A DNA stretch of 51,804 nucleotides from a gamma proteobacterium symbiont of Ctena orbiculata (GTDB lineage Bacteria; Pseudomonadota; Gammaproteobacteria; Chromatiales; Chromatiaceae): assembly GCA_003094535.1 (NCBI GenBank), contig NATV01000128.1, positions 1 through 51,804 on the forward strand, in the 5' to 3' direction. A model generated the notes under the pieces. That model was not told the origin of the DNA and did not search any database. It worked only from the letters and a program-made list of their open reading frames with translations. Positions 18,069 to 28,082 of the stretch are shown here, piece after piece; position 1 is the stretch's first letter, and each line of letters starts with the position of its first letter. Made by a program: the position numbers and the translations under genes.

Positions 18069-18269
18069 ATGACTGGACTATACAAAACCCGCACCTGCAG
18101 AGAGTGCCCCCATCAGATCATCAATGGAATCGCCTGCGACTGGCAGCCCAATGAGTGCCCGATCCAGATTGAAAAGAGACAGCGCCAGAAGGTTTCCAAG
18201 ACCAAGGCCTTCTTTTTGACCAATCTGCTCATCGCCGATGATTTTGATGCGGTTCGCAGCAGCAACTAG
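18069..18269 (+). CDS. Small Cys-rich protein (66 aa), possible zinc-binding
   Basis: The product carries CX2C-X9-C-X6-C (Cys10, 13, 23, 30), a spacing that could bind one zinc or form disulfides. No signal peptide is present. The ribosome binding site is weak. The stop TAG opens a motif (CTAGGGTCTGTTGAC) nearly identical to that at the stop of the 61-aa gene at 14646. I do not recognise the family. An isolated small gene with this composition is plausible but not certain. Confidence 0.45.
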   Translation: MTGLYKTRTCRECPHQIINGIACDWQPNECPIQIEKRQRQKVSKTKAFFLTNLLIADDFDAVRSSN

Positions 18270-18296
18270 GGTCTGTTGACCAAAGGCAGAAGCGCT

Positions 18297-18317
18297 GTCC
18301 GGCCTTTGAGGCCGGAC
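18297..18317. repeat. Perfect 8-bp stem hairpin
   Basis: GTCCGGCC (18297-18304), loop TTTGA, GGCCGGAC (18310-18317). It lies 27 bp after the 66-aa gene and ~100 bp past the tamB stop. No adjacent T run on either strand, so it may be a Rho-assisted or RNA-stabilising hairpin rather than a classical terminator. Confidence 0.5.
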
Positions 18318-18414
18318 TTCGAAACCTCGCGACCAGAATAGGGATGCCGTGCAATCACCCCCGGCCCACACGCGCGCTGCCGATAAAAAAACAACAATAC
18401 CGACCTGAAGCAGA

Positions 18415-21400
18415 TCAGCGATCGAAGGTGTAGAAAAAATCCCCGGACTGGGTACGCCCAGTCTCCGCCTCCAACTGCCAGCGATCCGTCAGATCGTAGC
18501 GCATACGTATCTTCGTCTCGCTGGTTGCCAGTTCATTGACGTATTGCACATAGAGGCGCGGCGAAAGATAGGTACCCGCGACCAGCGCTGCCTCCTCCAA
18601 TGAGCTTCCGGTCTCCACGCGCAGCTCCTCCAGACCCAACTGTCTGCCTACTTCCGTGGCCACACTGCTGGCACCCGTCGCCTGCATGACCGCCAGCACA
18701 CCTGCCGTCTTGCCAGACGACTCACCGCCGGGGCGACCGGTCACGATATAGGAGAGAATGTCGGATTCCGCCATGGAGGGGGAGGAAAAGAGCTTCAGCT
18801 TGGGCTTTTTCATGGTCCCAGTTATGCGTATTCCGGCGGTGATGTCATCGATCTCCCTGACAGCCCGCACATCGAGACCGGGATTATCCACTGGCGAGTC
18901 GGCAAACAGCGCATATCCCCGCTCGATCTTCAGGTCCTGGCCATAGGCCTGATAGACACCGTCGGTAATCCCCAGCCGTCCACGGCCGACCACCGGACGC
19001 CCGGGTTCATCTATGATCATCAGACCGCCGCTGAATTTTCCCCTGAGTCCAAAGCCGTCAAAACTGACCCGCTTTCCAAGGCTGAGGTGTATCTCGGCAT
19101 GCAGCGGCGTGTCGGGCTGCTCCTGCTCCGTCTCCTCGTCGCCGACAACCACCAGGTCGGAACTCCCCGATACCGCCGACTCCGGCAGGGTACGTGGACG
19201 AATCCTGGCAAAGGGGATATGAAGCCTACCCTTTAGCAGACTCTTGCTGGCGCTGTGCTCGAAACTGAGATTGGGTGAGAGCTGTACCTCCGCCTCCGGT
19301 ACGTCGATAAGGGTCCACGCCTCCCCCTCGATCTTGTAGCTGGAGGGAAATCCATTCTGCGCATCCATGCGTGTGGTACCCGACAGGGAGAGTCTCCCCT
19401 TGCCGGAACGCAGGCTAGCTTCGAGGTTGAGGGTCTCCAGGTCGGGGGTCTCCAGACGCAGGTCGATATCGCGCAGCTCGATGCCCAATTGCGGAATATC
19501 GACCGCACCCTGAACAAGGGTCGCGCCGCCCTTCACTCGGGGTGCCGCCATGCTCCCCTCCAGGGACATATCGAGGGTCAGCGCTCCGCGGCTGTTCTGC
19601 AGCTGGGGAGAGAGGGCGGTGAGCATTGCCAGGTCATCGATGCCGCCTTTGATACCCCCCTCCAGGCGTTGTTGTTCCAGTTTCAGATTCCTCGGATCGA
19701 TCCCCGGCAGCAGCAGTTTCAGATCGAATCCGCCCAACTGCTGCAGCGGTAGCTTCGCCTCGGCCCGCAGCCCCGCTGGGTCGAGGATCGCGGTCGCCCG
19801 GCTGGTAGAGAAATCGACCTGCTCCTGGACGTTGCCCAAGGGGAAATCAAATCCTCCTTGAGGGACCTGGAGTTCAGCCCTGGCCGTAACGGCGCCGGCT
19901 GTATCGACGCTGAAATCGGCCTCCAGCTCCGCCACGCCGTCAATCCGCGTCTCCTCAGGCAGCAAGGGCTGCAGCAGTGACAGCGGGAGCCGGCTCGCCG
20001 CCACCCCGCCTTTCCAGGCACCAGCCTTTGCATCCAGATCGCCGCAGATCCGGGCATCGCCTGCAATCAGGCAGAAGGGGGCCAAGGCGTACTCCGTGCC
20101 CTGCAGCCGATAGGCCATGGCCGATTCCAGCTGCCACTCCCCCGCTTCGGGCGAAACCAGGTTCAGCCGTTGCAGCTCACCCTGCCAGCCCTCTCCTTCA
20201 CGCAATCCGGAGATCCCTGCCAGGGAGAGCTCAGGCACCTGCTCGCCCACCAGATCGACCTGTAACCGATGCTGCGGGATCTGTCCCTGGATATCGATAG
20301 CGAGGGAGTGCCAGGCCCGGCCGAAGGCGCGCAACCCCTCTGCCTGCAGCGCCACTGCGACCGGCTGTTGCGCGGCCATCTCGAGATCGACCTCTGCCTT
20401 GAGTTCCGCGATCCGGTAATCCTCCAGTTTCAACCCGTCGGCCTTCAATTCGGCCTGCAGACTCGGTGCCTGAAGGGTGCCGCCCAGGGTACCATCGGCC
20501 TGCAGCGCCCCGGAGAGTCCCGGCCAAAAAGAGGCCAGCTGCGGGGCATCCACCGACCATTTCATCGTCAGGCGCTCACCCAGGTTGCCGTCGACCTCGA
20601 TGCGGTTCTCGCCGCTGACCAGCTCCAGGGCCTGCAGGGTCAACTCACCCCGCTTGAGTGTCAGCCGCCCCTTCCCGGAGAGCGGGTAGTCACGCAGCGA
20701 GCCCGACAGGCGCTCGAGCTGAAACAGCGCATCGGCACCGGCCTCGCCGAGTACCCCTCGGGTATTGAGAGCGAAGGCCAGGTTGCCGGGAAACATGGGC
20801 TCGACGAACGCCGGATCCACACCCTCCCCGGTCAACGCCATCTCCCAGGAGAGTTCGGGATTCCAGACAAGCCTGCCGTCACCCTCGATACGGCCTTGCT
20901 GCAACCCGATCGCGAGCGCATCGAGGTCGACCTGCTCCAGGGAACCCTGACCCGTTGCATCGAGCTGTACCACCCCCACCTCCGCCCTCGAGGCCTGCAT
21001 CGAAAGCTGATAGCGATAGCCATCGAGCGGCCCCTCTATCTGCAGCCTGCCGCTGTCGCTGCTGATAGCCGGCGCGTCCGCGGTCAATGGCCAGCGCAGC
21101 CCGCGCCAATCGAGATCGGCCGAGAGTTCGCCACGCGCCGGCAGATAGGCACCCTTGGCTTGCAGATCGAGGCCCTGGGCATTGCTCAGCTGCAGACCTG
21201 CGAGGCGAACCGCACCCTGATCGTAGGCCGCCTCGATAGTGGCGTTAAGCTCACCGACACGGGACTCCACCAGCCTTATATCACCACCCAGGTCGACCGT
21301 TTCGAAACTGCCGCCGGCGTGCAGCCGAGCCGTGAGGCTCGCCGGAAAGGCCTCGACAAAGGCGGCCAGCTCTGCCTGCTCCAGGTCCAGCTCGGCGCGC

Positions 21401-22179
21401 CACTCGGCTTCTTCCAGAAGATCTGACAACAACAGCTCCAGCCTCCCGGCAACGGGCGGTGCGAGCTGCTGCTCGAGCTGGAGCTTCTTCAGATCCCCAC
21501 TCAGCCGCCCCTCACCCGCCAGCCTGGGGCCGCCGTCCAGGGAGTGGGACCAGGAGAGATCGATGGCCACAGGCAGCATGGCACCTAATCCAAGACTGCC
21601 CTGCAACGAAAGCGAGGATGAAAATCCCTCGGCCTCGAACTGCGTGATCGCTACTATGCCCGCCCTGGTTGCCGCAGAGAGGTTGAGTCGATCAATCCTC
21701 AAGGGATCGCCCTCCTCCCCCTGCAGCAGCTCAAACCCAGCGGACGAGAATTTGCCCAGCCTTACCTCGAGGGGCAGCTTCACTCCCTCAAAGGACGCAT
21801 CGGCGGCATCCTCGTCAGGGACCTCCCCGGCGGCCGGCAGTTGCAGCCGGCTCTCCGTGAAAGCGAGTTCGGCGATATCCAGCTGCAATCCCAGCAGCCG
21901 AGCGGGGTGCCAGTCCAGATAGATGCGCTGGCTGCGAAACCCAAGGCCATCCGCTTGGCGGTAGACCAGTCCGCTCAACTCAAGCGGCCCAGCCAGGCGT
22001 CCGTGGAAGATATCGACCTGGAGATCACCGGGTACCAATCGCTGCGCCAGATAGTAGAGCCGCCTGCTGCCGTCATGGGTGTATGTCAGGTAGTAGAGCA
22101 TCGAACAGAGCAGCAGCAGGATCAGCAACAGGGAGAGGGTGAGATATTTGGCAACCCTTTTCACGCCAATCCCGGTCAT
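18415..22179 (-). CDS. tamB: TamB, translocation and assembly module inner-membrane component
   Basis: This 1254-residue protein has an N-terminal signal anchor (VAKYLTLSLLLILLLLC). A very long run of beta-rich repeats follows, then the conserved C-terminal TamB (DUF490) domain, including GLRGKFSGGLMI, PVVGRGRLGITDGVY and a final ...DFFYTFDR. TamB spans the periplasm as a hydrophobic-grooved bridge and partners TamA in outer-membrane protein insertion and/or phospholipid transport. The ATG at 22179 overlaps the tamA stop (ATGA), and the longer frame to 22212 only reads into tamA. Length is in the usual range (about 1250 residues). Confidence 0.95.
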   Translation of the reverse strand: MTGIGVKRVAKYLTLSLLLILLLLCSMLYYLTYTHDGSRRLYYLAQRLVPGDLQVDIFHGRLAGPLELSGLVYRQADGLGFRSQRIYLDWHPARLLGLQLDIAELAFTESRLQLPAAGEVPDEDAADASFEGVKLPLEVRLGKFSSAGFELLQGEEGDPLRIDRLNLSAATRAGIVAITQFEAEGFSSSLSLQGSLGLGAMLPVAIDLSWSHSLDGGPRLAGEGRLSGDLKKLQLEQQLAPPVAGRLELLLSDLLEEAEWRAELDLEQAELAAFVEAFPASLTARLHAGGSFETVDLGGDIRLVESRVGELNATIEAAYDQGAVRLAGLQLSNAQGLDLQAKGAYLPARGELSADLDWRGLRWPLTADAPAISSDSGRLQIEGPLDGYRYQLSMQASRAEVGVVQLDATGQGSLEQVDLDALAIGLQQGRIEGDGRLVWNPELSWEMALTGEGVDPAFVEPMFPGNLAFALNTRGVLGEAGADALFQLERLSGSLRDYPLSGKGRLTLKRGELTLQALELVSGENRIEVDGNLGERLTMKWSVDAPQLASFWPGLSGALQADGTLGGTLQAPSLQAELKADGLKLEDYRIAELKAEVDLEMAAQQPVAVALQAEGLRAFGRAWHSLAIDIQGQIPQHRLQVDLVGEQVPELSLAGISGLREGEGWQGELQRLNLVSPEAGEWQLESAMAYRLQGTEYALAPFCLIAGDARICGDLDAKAGAWKGGVAASRLPLSLLQPLLPEETRIDGVAELEADFSVDTAGAVTARAELQVPQGGFDFPLGNVQEQVDFSTSRATAILDPAGLRAEAKLPLQQLGGFDLKLLLPGIDPRNLKLEQQRLEGGIKGGIDDLAMLTALSPQLQNSRGALTLDMSLEGSMAAPRVKGGATLVQGAVDIPQLGIELRDIDLRLETPDLETLNLEASLRSGKGRLSLSGTTRMDAQNGFPSSYKIEGEAWTLIDVPEAEVQLSPNLSFEHSASKSLLKGRLHIPFARIRPRTLPESAVSGSSDLVVVGDEETEQEQPDTPLHAEIHLSLGKRVSFDGFGLRGKFSGGLMIIDEPGRPVVGRGRLGITDGVYQAYGQDLKIERGYALFADSPVDNPGLDVRAVREIDDITAGIRITGTMKKPKLKLFSSPSMAESDILSYIVTGRPGGESSGKTAGVLAVMQATGASSVATEVGRQLGLEELRVETGSSLEEAALVAGTYLSPRLYVQYVNELATSETKIRMRYDLTDRWQLEAETGRTQSGDFFYTFDR

Positions 22180-23900
22180 AGCTCCGGCCCTATGACGATG
22201 TGCAGCCGCCACTGCGCCTCATCTTCCACCCAGCCGCGGGCGATGTCGATCCTGACAGGACCGACGGGGGAGCGCCAGCGGGCGCCCAGGCCGAGGCTGT
22301 ATGCGGTCTCGGCATCGTAATCGGGGTCGAATGCATTACCCGCATCCGCGAACAGCGCGGCGCTCCACTTGCCGCTGATGTGGCGCTCCAGTTCAATGCT
22401 GCCGACGGCAAAGTTGCGGCCGCCGATCACCTCGTCGTTGTCATCCCTTGGTCCAAGATCCTGGTAGCCGAATCCCCGCACCGTATTGTCGCCGCCGGCA
22501 AAAAAGCGTTTGCTGGGGGGCAGATCCGTCAACTCGTCGGCCCAGGTGGCGCCGAGCTCGAGGCGGCCCAACAGCCGCCAGTCACCCTCACCCAGCCCGC
22601 GGATAAACTTGCCCGCGGCATAGAGCTGGAAGAAGTCGGTGGTCGAGAGCAGCGAATCAGCCGCCCCCTCAAGGCGAAGTTCCAGCCGTTTGCCACGCTG
22701 GATATATTGCTTGCCGTCGCTCTTGACACGCAGCCAGGTGATGCTCGGCACCAACAGGCGTGAGCTGTCCTCCTGTTCGCCCACCTCGAAATCCTCATAG
22801 CTGTACTCCAACCCCAGGCTTCGCCGCCAGCCGCGTTCCAGGCTGATGGAGTGGGTGGCGCTGAACAGCACCCGATCGCCTTGATTGGTATCCGAATTGA
22901 AGTGTTCCAGGGAGGCGCCAAAACTGAGCAGGTCCACGGATGGGCGTTGCAGGGGGATCGTATACTCCGTGCTCAGGGTACTCAGCGGTTCCGCAATCTG
23001 CAGCTCACTGCGCATGCGGTGCCCGTTACGGCCCCGCCGCCGGTTTTTCCAATCCAGGGTCAACCGGGGTCCCATGTCGGTGGAGTAGCCCAAGCCGATC
23101 CGGTAGCGGTTGCGCTTGTTGGGTTTCAGATTGACATCGACGGGAACCCGGTCGCCCTCGCGCTGATCGCGCCGGGTCACCACCTCGACCTGCTTGAAAT
23201 ATTCGGTATCGATGAGGTCGCCCTGGAGGCTCAGCAGCGCCTCCTGGCTGAAGGGATCCCCCGCGTTGAAAGGCACGAAGCGGGCAAGAAACGCTGGGTT
23301 CATGACATCCTGGTGCATCCTCACCTCACCAAACCGCAAGCGCATGCCGGTGTCCAGATGGAGCTTGACGGCTGCCTTGTAACGCTTCAGATCGACACGC
23401 AGCTGGTGCTCCACATAGCGCGCATCGAGATAGCCCTGCTCGATGATTTCAGCCAGTATCTGCTGTTTCGCCAGGTCGTAACGCGTCTGATCCACAACGT
23501 CGCCGACCGACATGGGAAAACGCTTCACCAACTGCGGGTCTTCGGCGCCTTCACCGAGCAGTCTGAAATCGACCTCGCTCAGTTTCAGCGGCGGTCCCGG
23601 CTCCACTTGGTATGACAGCAGGAATCCCTGGTCGGTGCGGAGCATCGATCCGCTGACACTCGGTTTGAAATAGCCGAAGGGGCGCAAGGCCGCCTCTATC
23701 TCCGCCTCCGCCTTGTCATGCAGCAGACGAAGCCGGGCGGCGTTCAGCGATTCCCGCTGCCGCTCGCGCTCCACCGACAGATAGGCGAGGACATTCTCCT
23801 CGAGCTTTTTTTCCAGGCCTTCGACTGTGATCGCCACATCGAGGGCAAGGAGAGGCATGGGGCATAAAACCCAGATCAAAATGAGAATTAACTGCCGCAT
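22176..23900 (-). CDS. tamA: TamA, Omp85-family outer-membrane component of the TAM
   Basis: This 574-residue protein starts MRQLILILIWVLCPMPLLA, a signal peptide. POTRA domains follow (to ~260), then a BamA/Omp85 beta-barrel (~270-574) with the conserved GGDNTVRGFGYQDLGP loop motif (the VRGF/Y lid-lock signature) and FADAGNAFD. The ATG at 23900 was chosen because the longer frame (to 23966) adds a charged leader ahead of the signal peptide. It is translationally coupled to tamB by a 4-base overlap, the standard tamAB arrangement. Confidence 0.95.
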   Translation of the reverse strand: MRQLILILIWVLCPMPLLALDVAITVEGLEKKLEENVLAYLSVERERQRESLNAARLRLLHDKAEAEIEAALRPFGYFKPSVSGSMLRTDQGFLLSYQVEPGPPLKLSEVDFRLLGEGAEDPQLVKRFPMSVGDVVDQTRYDLAKQQILAEIIEQGYLDARYVEHQLRVDLKRYKAAVKLHLDTGMRLRFGEVRMHQDVMNPAFLARFVPFNAGDPFSQEALLSLQGDLIDTEYFKQVEVVTRRDQREGDRVPVDVNLKPNKRNRYRIGLGYSTDMGPRLTLDWKNRRRGRNGHRMRSELQIAEPLSTLSTEYTIPLQRPSVDLLSFGASLEHFNSDTNQGDRVLFSATHSISLERGWRRSLGLEYSYEDFEVGEQEDSSRLLVPSITWLRVKSDGKQYIQRGKRLELRLEGAADSLLSTTDFFQLYAAGKFIRGLGEGDWRLLGRLELGATWADELTDLPPSKRFFAGGDNTVRGFGYQDLGPRDDNDEVIGGRNFAVGSIELERHISGKWSAALFADAGNAFDPDYDAETAYSLGLGARWRSPVGPVRIDIARGWVEDEAQWRLHIVIGPEL

Positions 23901-24187
23901 AAACCCGCTGACACCTGTCCTATGGTTCGCACGATCAAGGCCGTAGCGTAGAAGCTTGATCGACATATAGAAAATTTCAGCCCGGTACGCAGATTAACAT
24001 TACTCTGCAAAAGTTAATTATATTCAGCGTGTTGCAGCAGACCCGAAAGAGATGTGGATAATCTGGGATATAGGGTACCAGCCAGGCTGTCGACTGCAAA
24101 CCCGCTGTGGCGGCTGAGCGGCCAAGCAGAGGTCGATGAGGTCTACCGGGTCACCGGTGCAAGGGAATAGCGTGCCCGAGCCAGGGT

Positions 24188-27100
24188 TCAATCATCAGCC
24201 GTTTCCAGCGGCAGCCGCCTGGTCGTTGCGAGCAATCGTGTCATCTCATCCTCGGCCAGGGGATGACTGAAGTAATAGCCTTGTGCCTCGCTGCAACCCT
24301 CGTCGATGAGGAACGACTTCTGCTCCTCGCTCTCGACTCCCTCAGCCAGGATTTGAAGGTTGAGGCTTTGGCCCAGGGCGATGATGGCCCGGGTGATGGC
24401 GATATCATCCATATCAACCGGCACATCCCTGATGAACGACTGATCGATTTTCAGGCGCGTCAGGGGAAAGCGCTTCAGGTAGGCCAACGATGAGTAGCCG
24501 GTACCGAAATCGTCGATCGCGAGTTCGATCCCCAACTCCCGCAGCTGTTGCAGGATCGAGACCGATTGCTCCGGATCGCGCATGAGGAAACCCTCTGTCA
24601 CCTCGAACTCCAGCCACTCGGGCCGACAACCGGTCTCGGCGAGTATAGCCTTCAGGGAGAGCAGCAGTTCCTTGCTGCTCACCTGTTTCCCGGAGAGATT
24701 GATCGCCAATCTCCCCGGACGTATACCCTGCCGGTCCCACCCCACCATCTGCCTGCAGGCAATTCGCATAATCTGCTCGCCCAAGGGCTGGATCAGACCC
24801 GTATCCTCCGCCAAGGGGATGAAGCGGGAGGGTAGAAAGAGACCCATTTCAGGATGCATCCAGCGCACCAGCGCCTCCACACCGATGATCGCTCCACTCC
24901 GGGTATCGACCTGGGGCTGATAGTAGACAGCCAGTTCATCCTGGGCCAGGGCGCGGCGCAGACTGGCTTCGAGAAAGATGCGTTCGAAGGCCTGCTCCGT
25001 CATATCCTCGGTGTAGTAATGGAAGGTATTCTTGCCCTCGTCCTTGGCCTTGTACATGGCGGTATCCGCATTCCGCAACATGGTCTCCGCGCTCTTGCCA
25101 TCCTGGGGGAAGACGCTGATTCCGATACTCGTGGTGATGAAGAGCTGATGACTATCCACCCTGACCGGCATCTCGAGGGAACGGATGATCTGCTGCGCCA
25201 TCTGGGCCGCATCCTGCGGCCTGTTCAGCCCCTCTACGATAAAGGTGAATTCATCACCCCCAAGACGGGCGATGGTATCGTCCTCGCGCACGCTGTGTTT
25301 GAAGCGTTTGGCCACCTGTTTCAATACCCTGTCACCGAAGGCATGGCCAAGACTGTCATTGATCTCCTTGAATCTGTCCAGGTCGACGAAGAGCACGGCC
25401 ATCTGCAGTCCGCTGCGCTTTGCCTTGCTGATCGCCTGCTTCAGGCGCAACAGGAAAAGTGCCCGATTGGGCAGGTTGGTGAGGGGGTCGTGATGGGCCA
25501 GATGCTGCAGATCGTCCTTCTGCTGCCTCACCTCTTCGAGCAGATCCAGATGCTCGGTAATATCCCTGGCCACCTCGATGACACCGCGCAGACTACCGTC
25601 CGGGTTGAGCAGGGGCGAGGCGATCACCTCAACCTTGCTCAAGGATGACTGCGCTTTCGAAACCGGTCGGCTCAAGATCGCCGAGGCCTGTTTGCCCACC
25701 TGCAACACCCGATGCACCGGGCAGTCCTGGATCAGGTCCCCCCCTGCAGGAGCAGAAACAAAGGGCAGATCGAAATAGTGCGAGATCTTGCCTGGTTCGA
25801 CATGGAAATCCTTGAGTCGGGACTTCACGCTCTGATTCATCAGTTGGATACGCAATCCCCTGTCGATCACCATCACCGAATCGCTGATACTGTCGATGAC
25901 GCTCTGCAGAAACTCCCGATCCTCCAGGACCTGCTGCTCCATGCGCAGCCGATCGGTTACATCATGGGTCAGCCCCAGGTGCTGGACCACCTTGCCATGG
26001 GCATCCATGATCGGTACCGAATGGGTCTCCAACCATGCCTTGCGGCCCTCGAGACCGGTGATGCTATAGGTCAGCGTTCCCCGCTGGCCATTGAACACCA
26101 GCCGGTTAAGCTTTTTGAACTGCTCGCGATAGGGTTCGTCGACCAGCCTGTCGAGTGACACCTCCCTGAGCTTTGCCATATCCTCGGCCTCGAGGATTTC
26201 CAGTCCTGCCGGATTGATGCTGAGCAGTTTGCCGTTCTCGTCCAGGGTGGTGACAGAGGCCGGCTCCGCATCGACGAGCCGCCGCAGATTCAGCTCACTG
26301 CTGCGAAGCTCGGCCTCCATGCGTTTTCGCTCGGTTATGTCCTCGACGAAGGCAATGGCAGCCTTCACGCTTCTGTCATCGCCACGCAGTGTCACCGCAC
26401 TGAAGCGGGTCGGGATGTTGTAACCATCCTTATGCCGCAGCTCGATGTCGTAGCTGCGCCGGTCGGTGGTGGCGATCTTCGAGGTCTGCTCGATGAAAAT
26501 CTCCCGATTCACATCATCGACAAACTCCAGCGGCGTCCTGCCCACCATCTCACGTTTGCTGTAACCGAGCAGTTCCATCAGCCGCATATTGACATCGACG
26601 GTTTTGCGCGAGGGATCGATCAGCCACATCCCTTCGGGCGCGGCATCGAAAACCGTGCGGTAGTGGCGTGCGCTTTCGATCAAGGCATGGGTTCGTATGC
26701 GTACCAGGTGCCGCATGCGAAAGATCACCACCAGCAGAGAGAGCACCATCATCGCGATCAGGCCAAACAGCAGCAACTTCTGGTACCTGGTTATCCACTC
26801 CACCCAGGGGGGCAGGCGCCGCAACTCCTCATACATCATGCCCTTGATTCGGCTGTTGGGTCCGAGAAATCCGAGTTCCACAAAGATCGACTTGATGTGT
26901 TCCCAACGCTCGGGATTCATGTAGCCGATTTCGACAAGCAAAGGGTCGATCAACTGTTGTGACATCGCCGCTTCGTAGCGCAGATGTTCACGGGACATCC
27001 CCTGGGTGTTGTATTTTTCGAGAATCAGATCGACGATCTCTTCGTCATGGGTCAAGGCGTAGTTCCAGCCCTCCAGGGTGGCGCGGCGGAATGCCTCAAC

Positions 27101-27829
27101 CCGCTGCGGATTATCCTCTATCTCCGACTCCAGGGTGACCAGAACATCGCCGTAAAAATCGAGACCGTAATCCTTCGGCATAATATAGTGGGGTTCGACA
27201 CCCACCTCCCGCAGCAGAAAGCCCTGGTCGGTGACGTAGGCATTGAAGGCGTCCACCTCGTCGCGCAGCAGCGATGTGGCATCGAAATTACTTTCGAGCC
27301 GTTGAAACGCCGTTGTCTCCAAGCCCCCTCTCTGGAGCATCGCCTGCAGCGCCGCATCCTGCCAACCCTGCCCCAGCATGATACGTTTGCCGGCGAGGTC
27401 GGAGACGGTCTGGATACCCGAGTCGGCCCTTACCAGGAGCGCATAGGGGCTATGCTGATAGATCGCCGCCAGGGCGACCACCGGGTAACCCTGGGCACGA
27501 CTGATCACTACATCCGCGCTGGTAACGGCGAACTCAGCATCGCCATCCAGCAAGACATCGAGGGGCGAACGCTCGCCGCTGTGCTCGCGTATCCGCACAT
27601 CGAGTCCCGCCTGTCGATAGTACCCCTTTTCGAGTGCCGCATAGTAACCGGCGAATTGGAACTGGTGTTTCCATTTCAGCTGCAATTCAACAACTGCCAG
27701 CTCATCGATCGAAGCGATCTCCCCGGCACCGGCCGCACTGCCAAGCAGCGGGGGGAACAGGACAAGAAAAAGCAACAGGCCGCGACGCCAGGGATTTGTA
27801 TCGAAAACGCTGATCAACGGGCTAACCAT
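24188..27829 (-). CDS. NMT1/THI5-like binding domain fused to PAS-GGDEF-EAL
   Basis: This 1213-residue membrane protein has a signal/anchor (~15-35) and a periplasmic NMT1/THI5-type binding domain (~45-340; LQLKWKHQFQFAGYYAA and GERSPLDVLL are typical). A membrane helix lies at ~355-378. Three PAS-like domains occupy ~385-780, GGDEF ~800-945 and EAL ~960-1205. REDD sits five residues before GGDEF, so the inhibitory RxxD site is present. The EAL motifs EALVRW, EVTEG, DDFGTGYSSL, LKIDQSF and AEGVESE are intact. It should both bind an extracytoplasmic small molecule (pyrimidine-, sulfonate- or nitrate-like in the family) and change c-di-GMP levels. It stands alone in a minus-strand unit. Confidence 0.92.
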   Translation of the reverse strand: MVSPLISVFDTNPWRRGLLLFLVLFPPLLGSAAGAGEIASIDELAVVELQLKWKHQFQFAGYYAALEKGYYRQAGLDVRIREHSGERSPLDVLLDGDAEFAVTSADVVISRAQGYPVVALAAIYQHSPYALLVRADSGIQTVSDLAGKRIMLGQGWQDAALQAMLQRGGLETTAFQRLESNFDATSLLRDEVDAFNAYVTDQGFLLREVGVEPHYIMPKDYGLDFYGDVLVTLESEIEDNPQRVEAFRRATLEGWNYALTHDEEIVDLILEKYNTQGMSREHLRYEAAMSQQLIDPLLVEIGYMNPERWEHIKSIFVELGFLGPNSRIKGMMYEELRRLPPWVEWITRYQKLLLFGLIAMMVLSLLVVIFRMRHLVRIRTHALIESARHYRTVFDAAPEGMWLIDPSRKTVDVNMRLMELLGYSKREMVGRTPLEFVDDVNREIFIEQTSKIATTDRRSYDIELRHKDGYNIPTRFSAVTLRGDDRSVKAAIAFVEDITERKRMEAELRSSELNLRRLVDAEPASVTTLDENGKLLSINPAGLEILEAEDMAKLREVSLDRLVDEPYREQFKKLNRLVFNGQRGTLTYSITGLEGRKAWLETHSVPIMDAHGKVVQHLGLTHDVTDRLRMEQQVLEDREFLQSVIDSISDSVMVIDRGLRIQLMNQSVKSRLKDFHVEPGKISHYFDLPFVSAPAGGDLIQDCPVHRVLQVGKQASAILSRPVSKAQSSLSKVEVIASPLLNPDGSLRGVIEVARDITEHLDLLEEVRQQKDDLQHLAHHDPLTNLPNRALFLLRLKQAISKAKRSGLQMAVLFVDLDRFKEINDSLGHAFGDRVLKQVAKRFKHSVREDDTIARLGGDEFTFIVEGLNRPQDAAQMAQQIIRSLEMPVRVDSHQLFITTSIGISVFPQDGKSAETMLRNADTAMYKAKDEGKNTFHYYTEDMTEQAFERIFLEASLRRALAQDELAVYYQPQVDTRSGAIIGVEALVRWMHPEMGLFLPSRFIPLAEDTGLIQPLGEQIMRIACRQMVGWDRQGIRPGRLAINLSGKQVSSKELLLSLKAILAETGCRPEWLEFEVTEGFLMRDPEQSVSILQQLRELGIELAIDDFGTGYSSLAYLKRFPLTRLKIDQSFIRDVPVDMDDIAITRAIIALGQSLNLQILAEGVESEEQKSFLIDEGCSEAQGYYFSHPLAEDEMTRLLATTRRLPLETADD

Positions 27830-28082
27830 AAACGACGTAAAAAAACAGACGACCCCCGATGGTCTCCACTACAGCTTTAGCAGCAATAAATTTGTGGAAG
27901 ACGACCAGCCCTGTTTACTCTGACGAAAATGCCGACGGATCAGGGCTTATCCATATAGAAATACATATTGAAAAACATCGGCTGGGATCCGGGATGCTTT
28001 AAAAAGAAGACGCTGAGCGGGCAATTGACCAGGACGCGATAAACCCGCCAGATCGACGCCCGACCGCCCGAACATAGCGCTA

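Noticed and set aside
18297-18317. Intrinsic terminator for tamB or the 66-aa gene
   Set aside because: The stem is perfect but no T run follows on either strand, so it is listed only as a hairpin.
20269-21426. Plus-strand open frame of 385 codons
   Set aside because: Antisense to tamB, with composition dictated by that gene and no recognisable motif.
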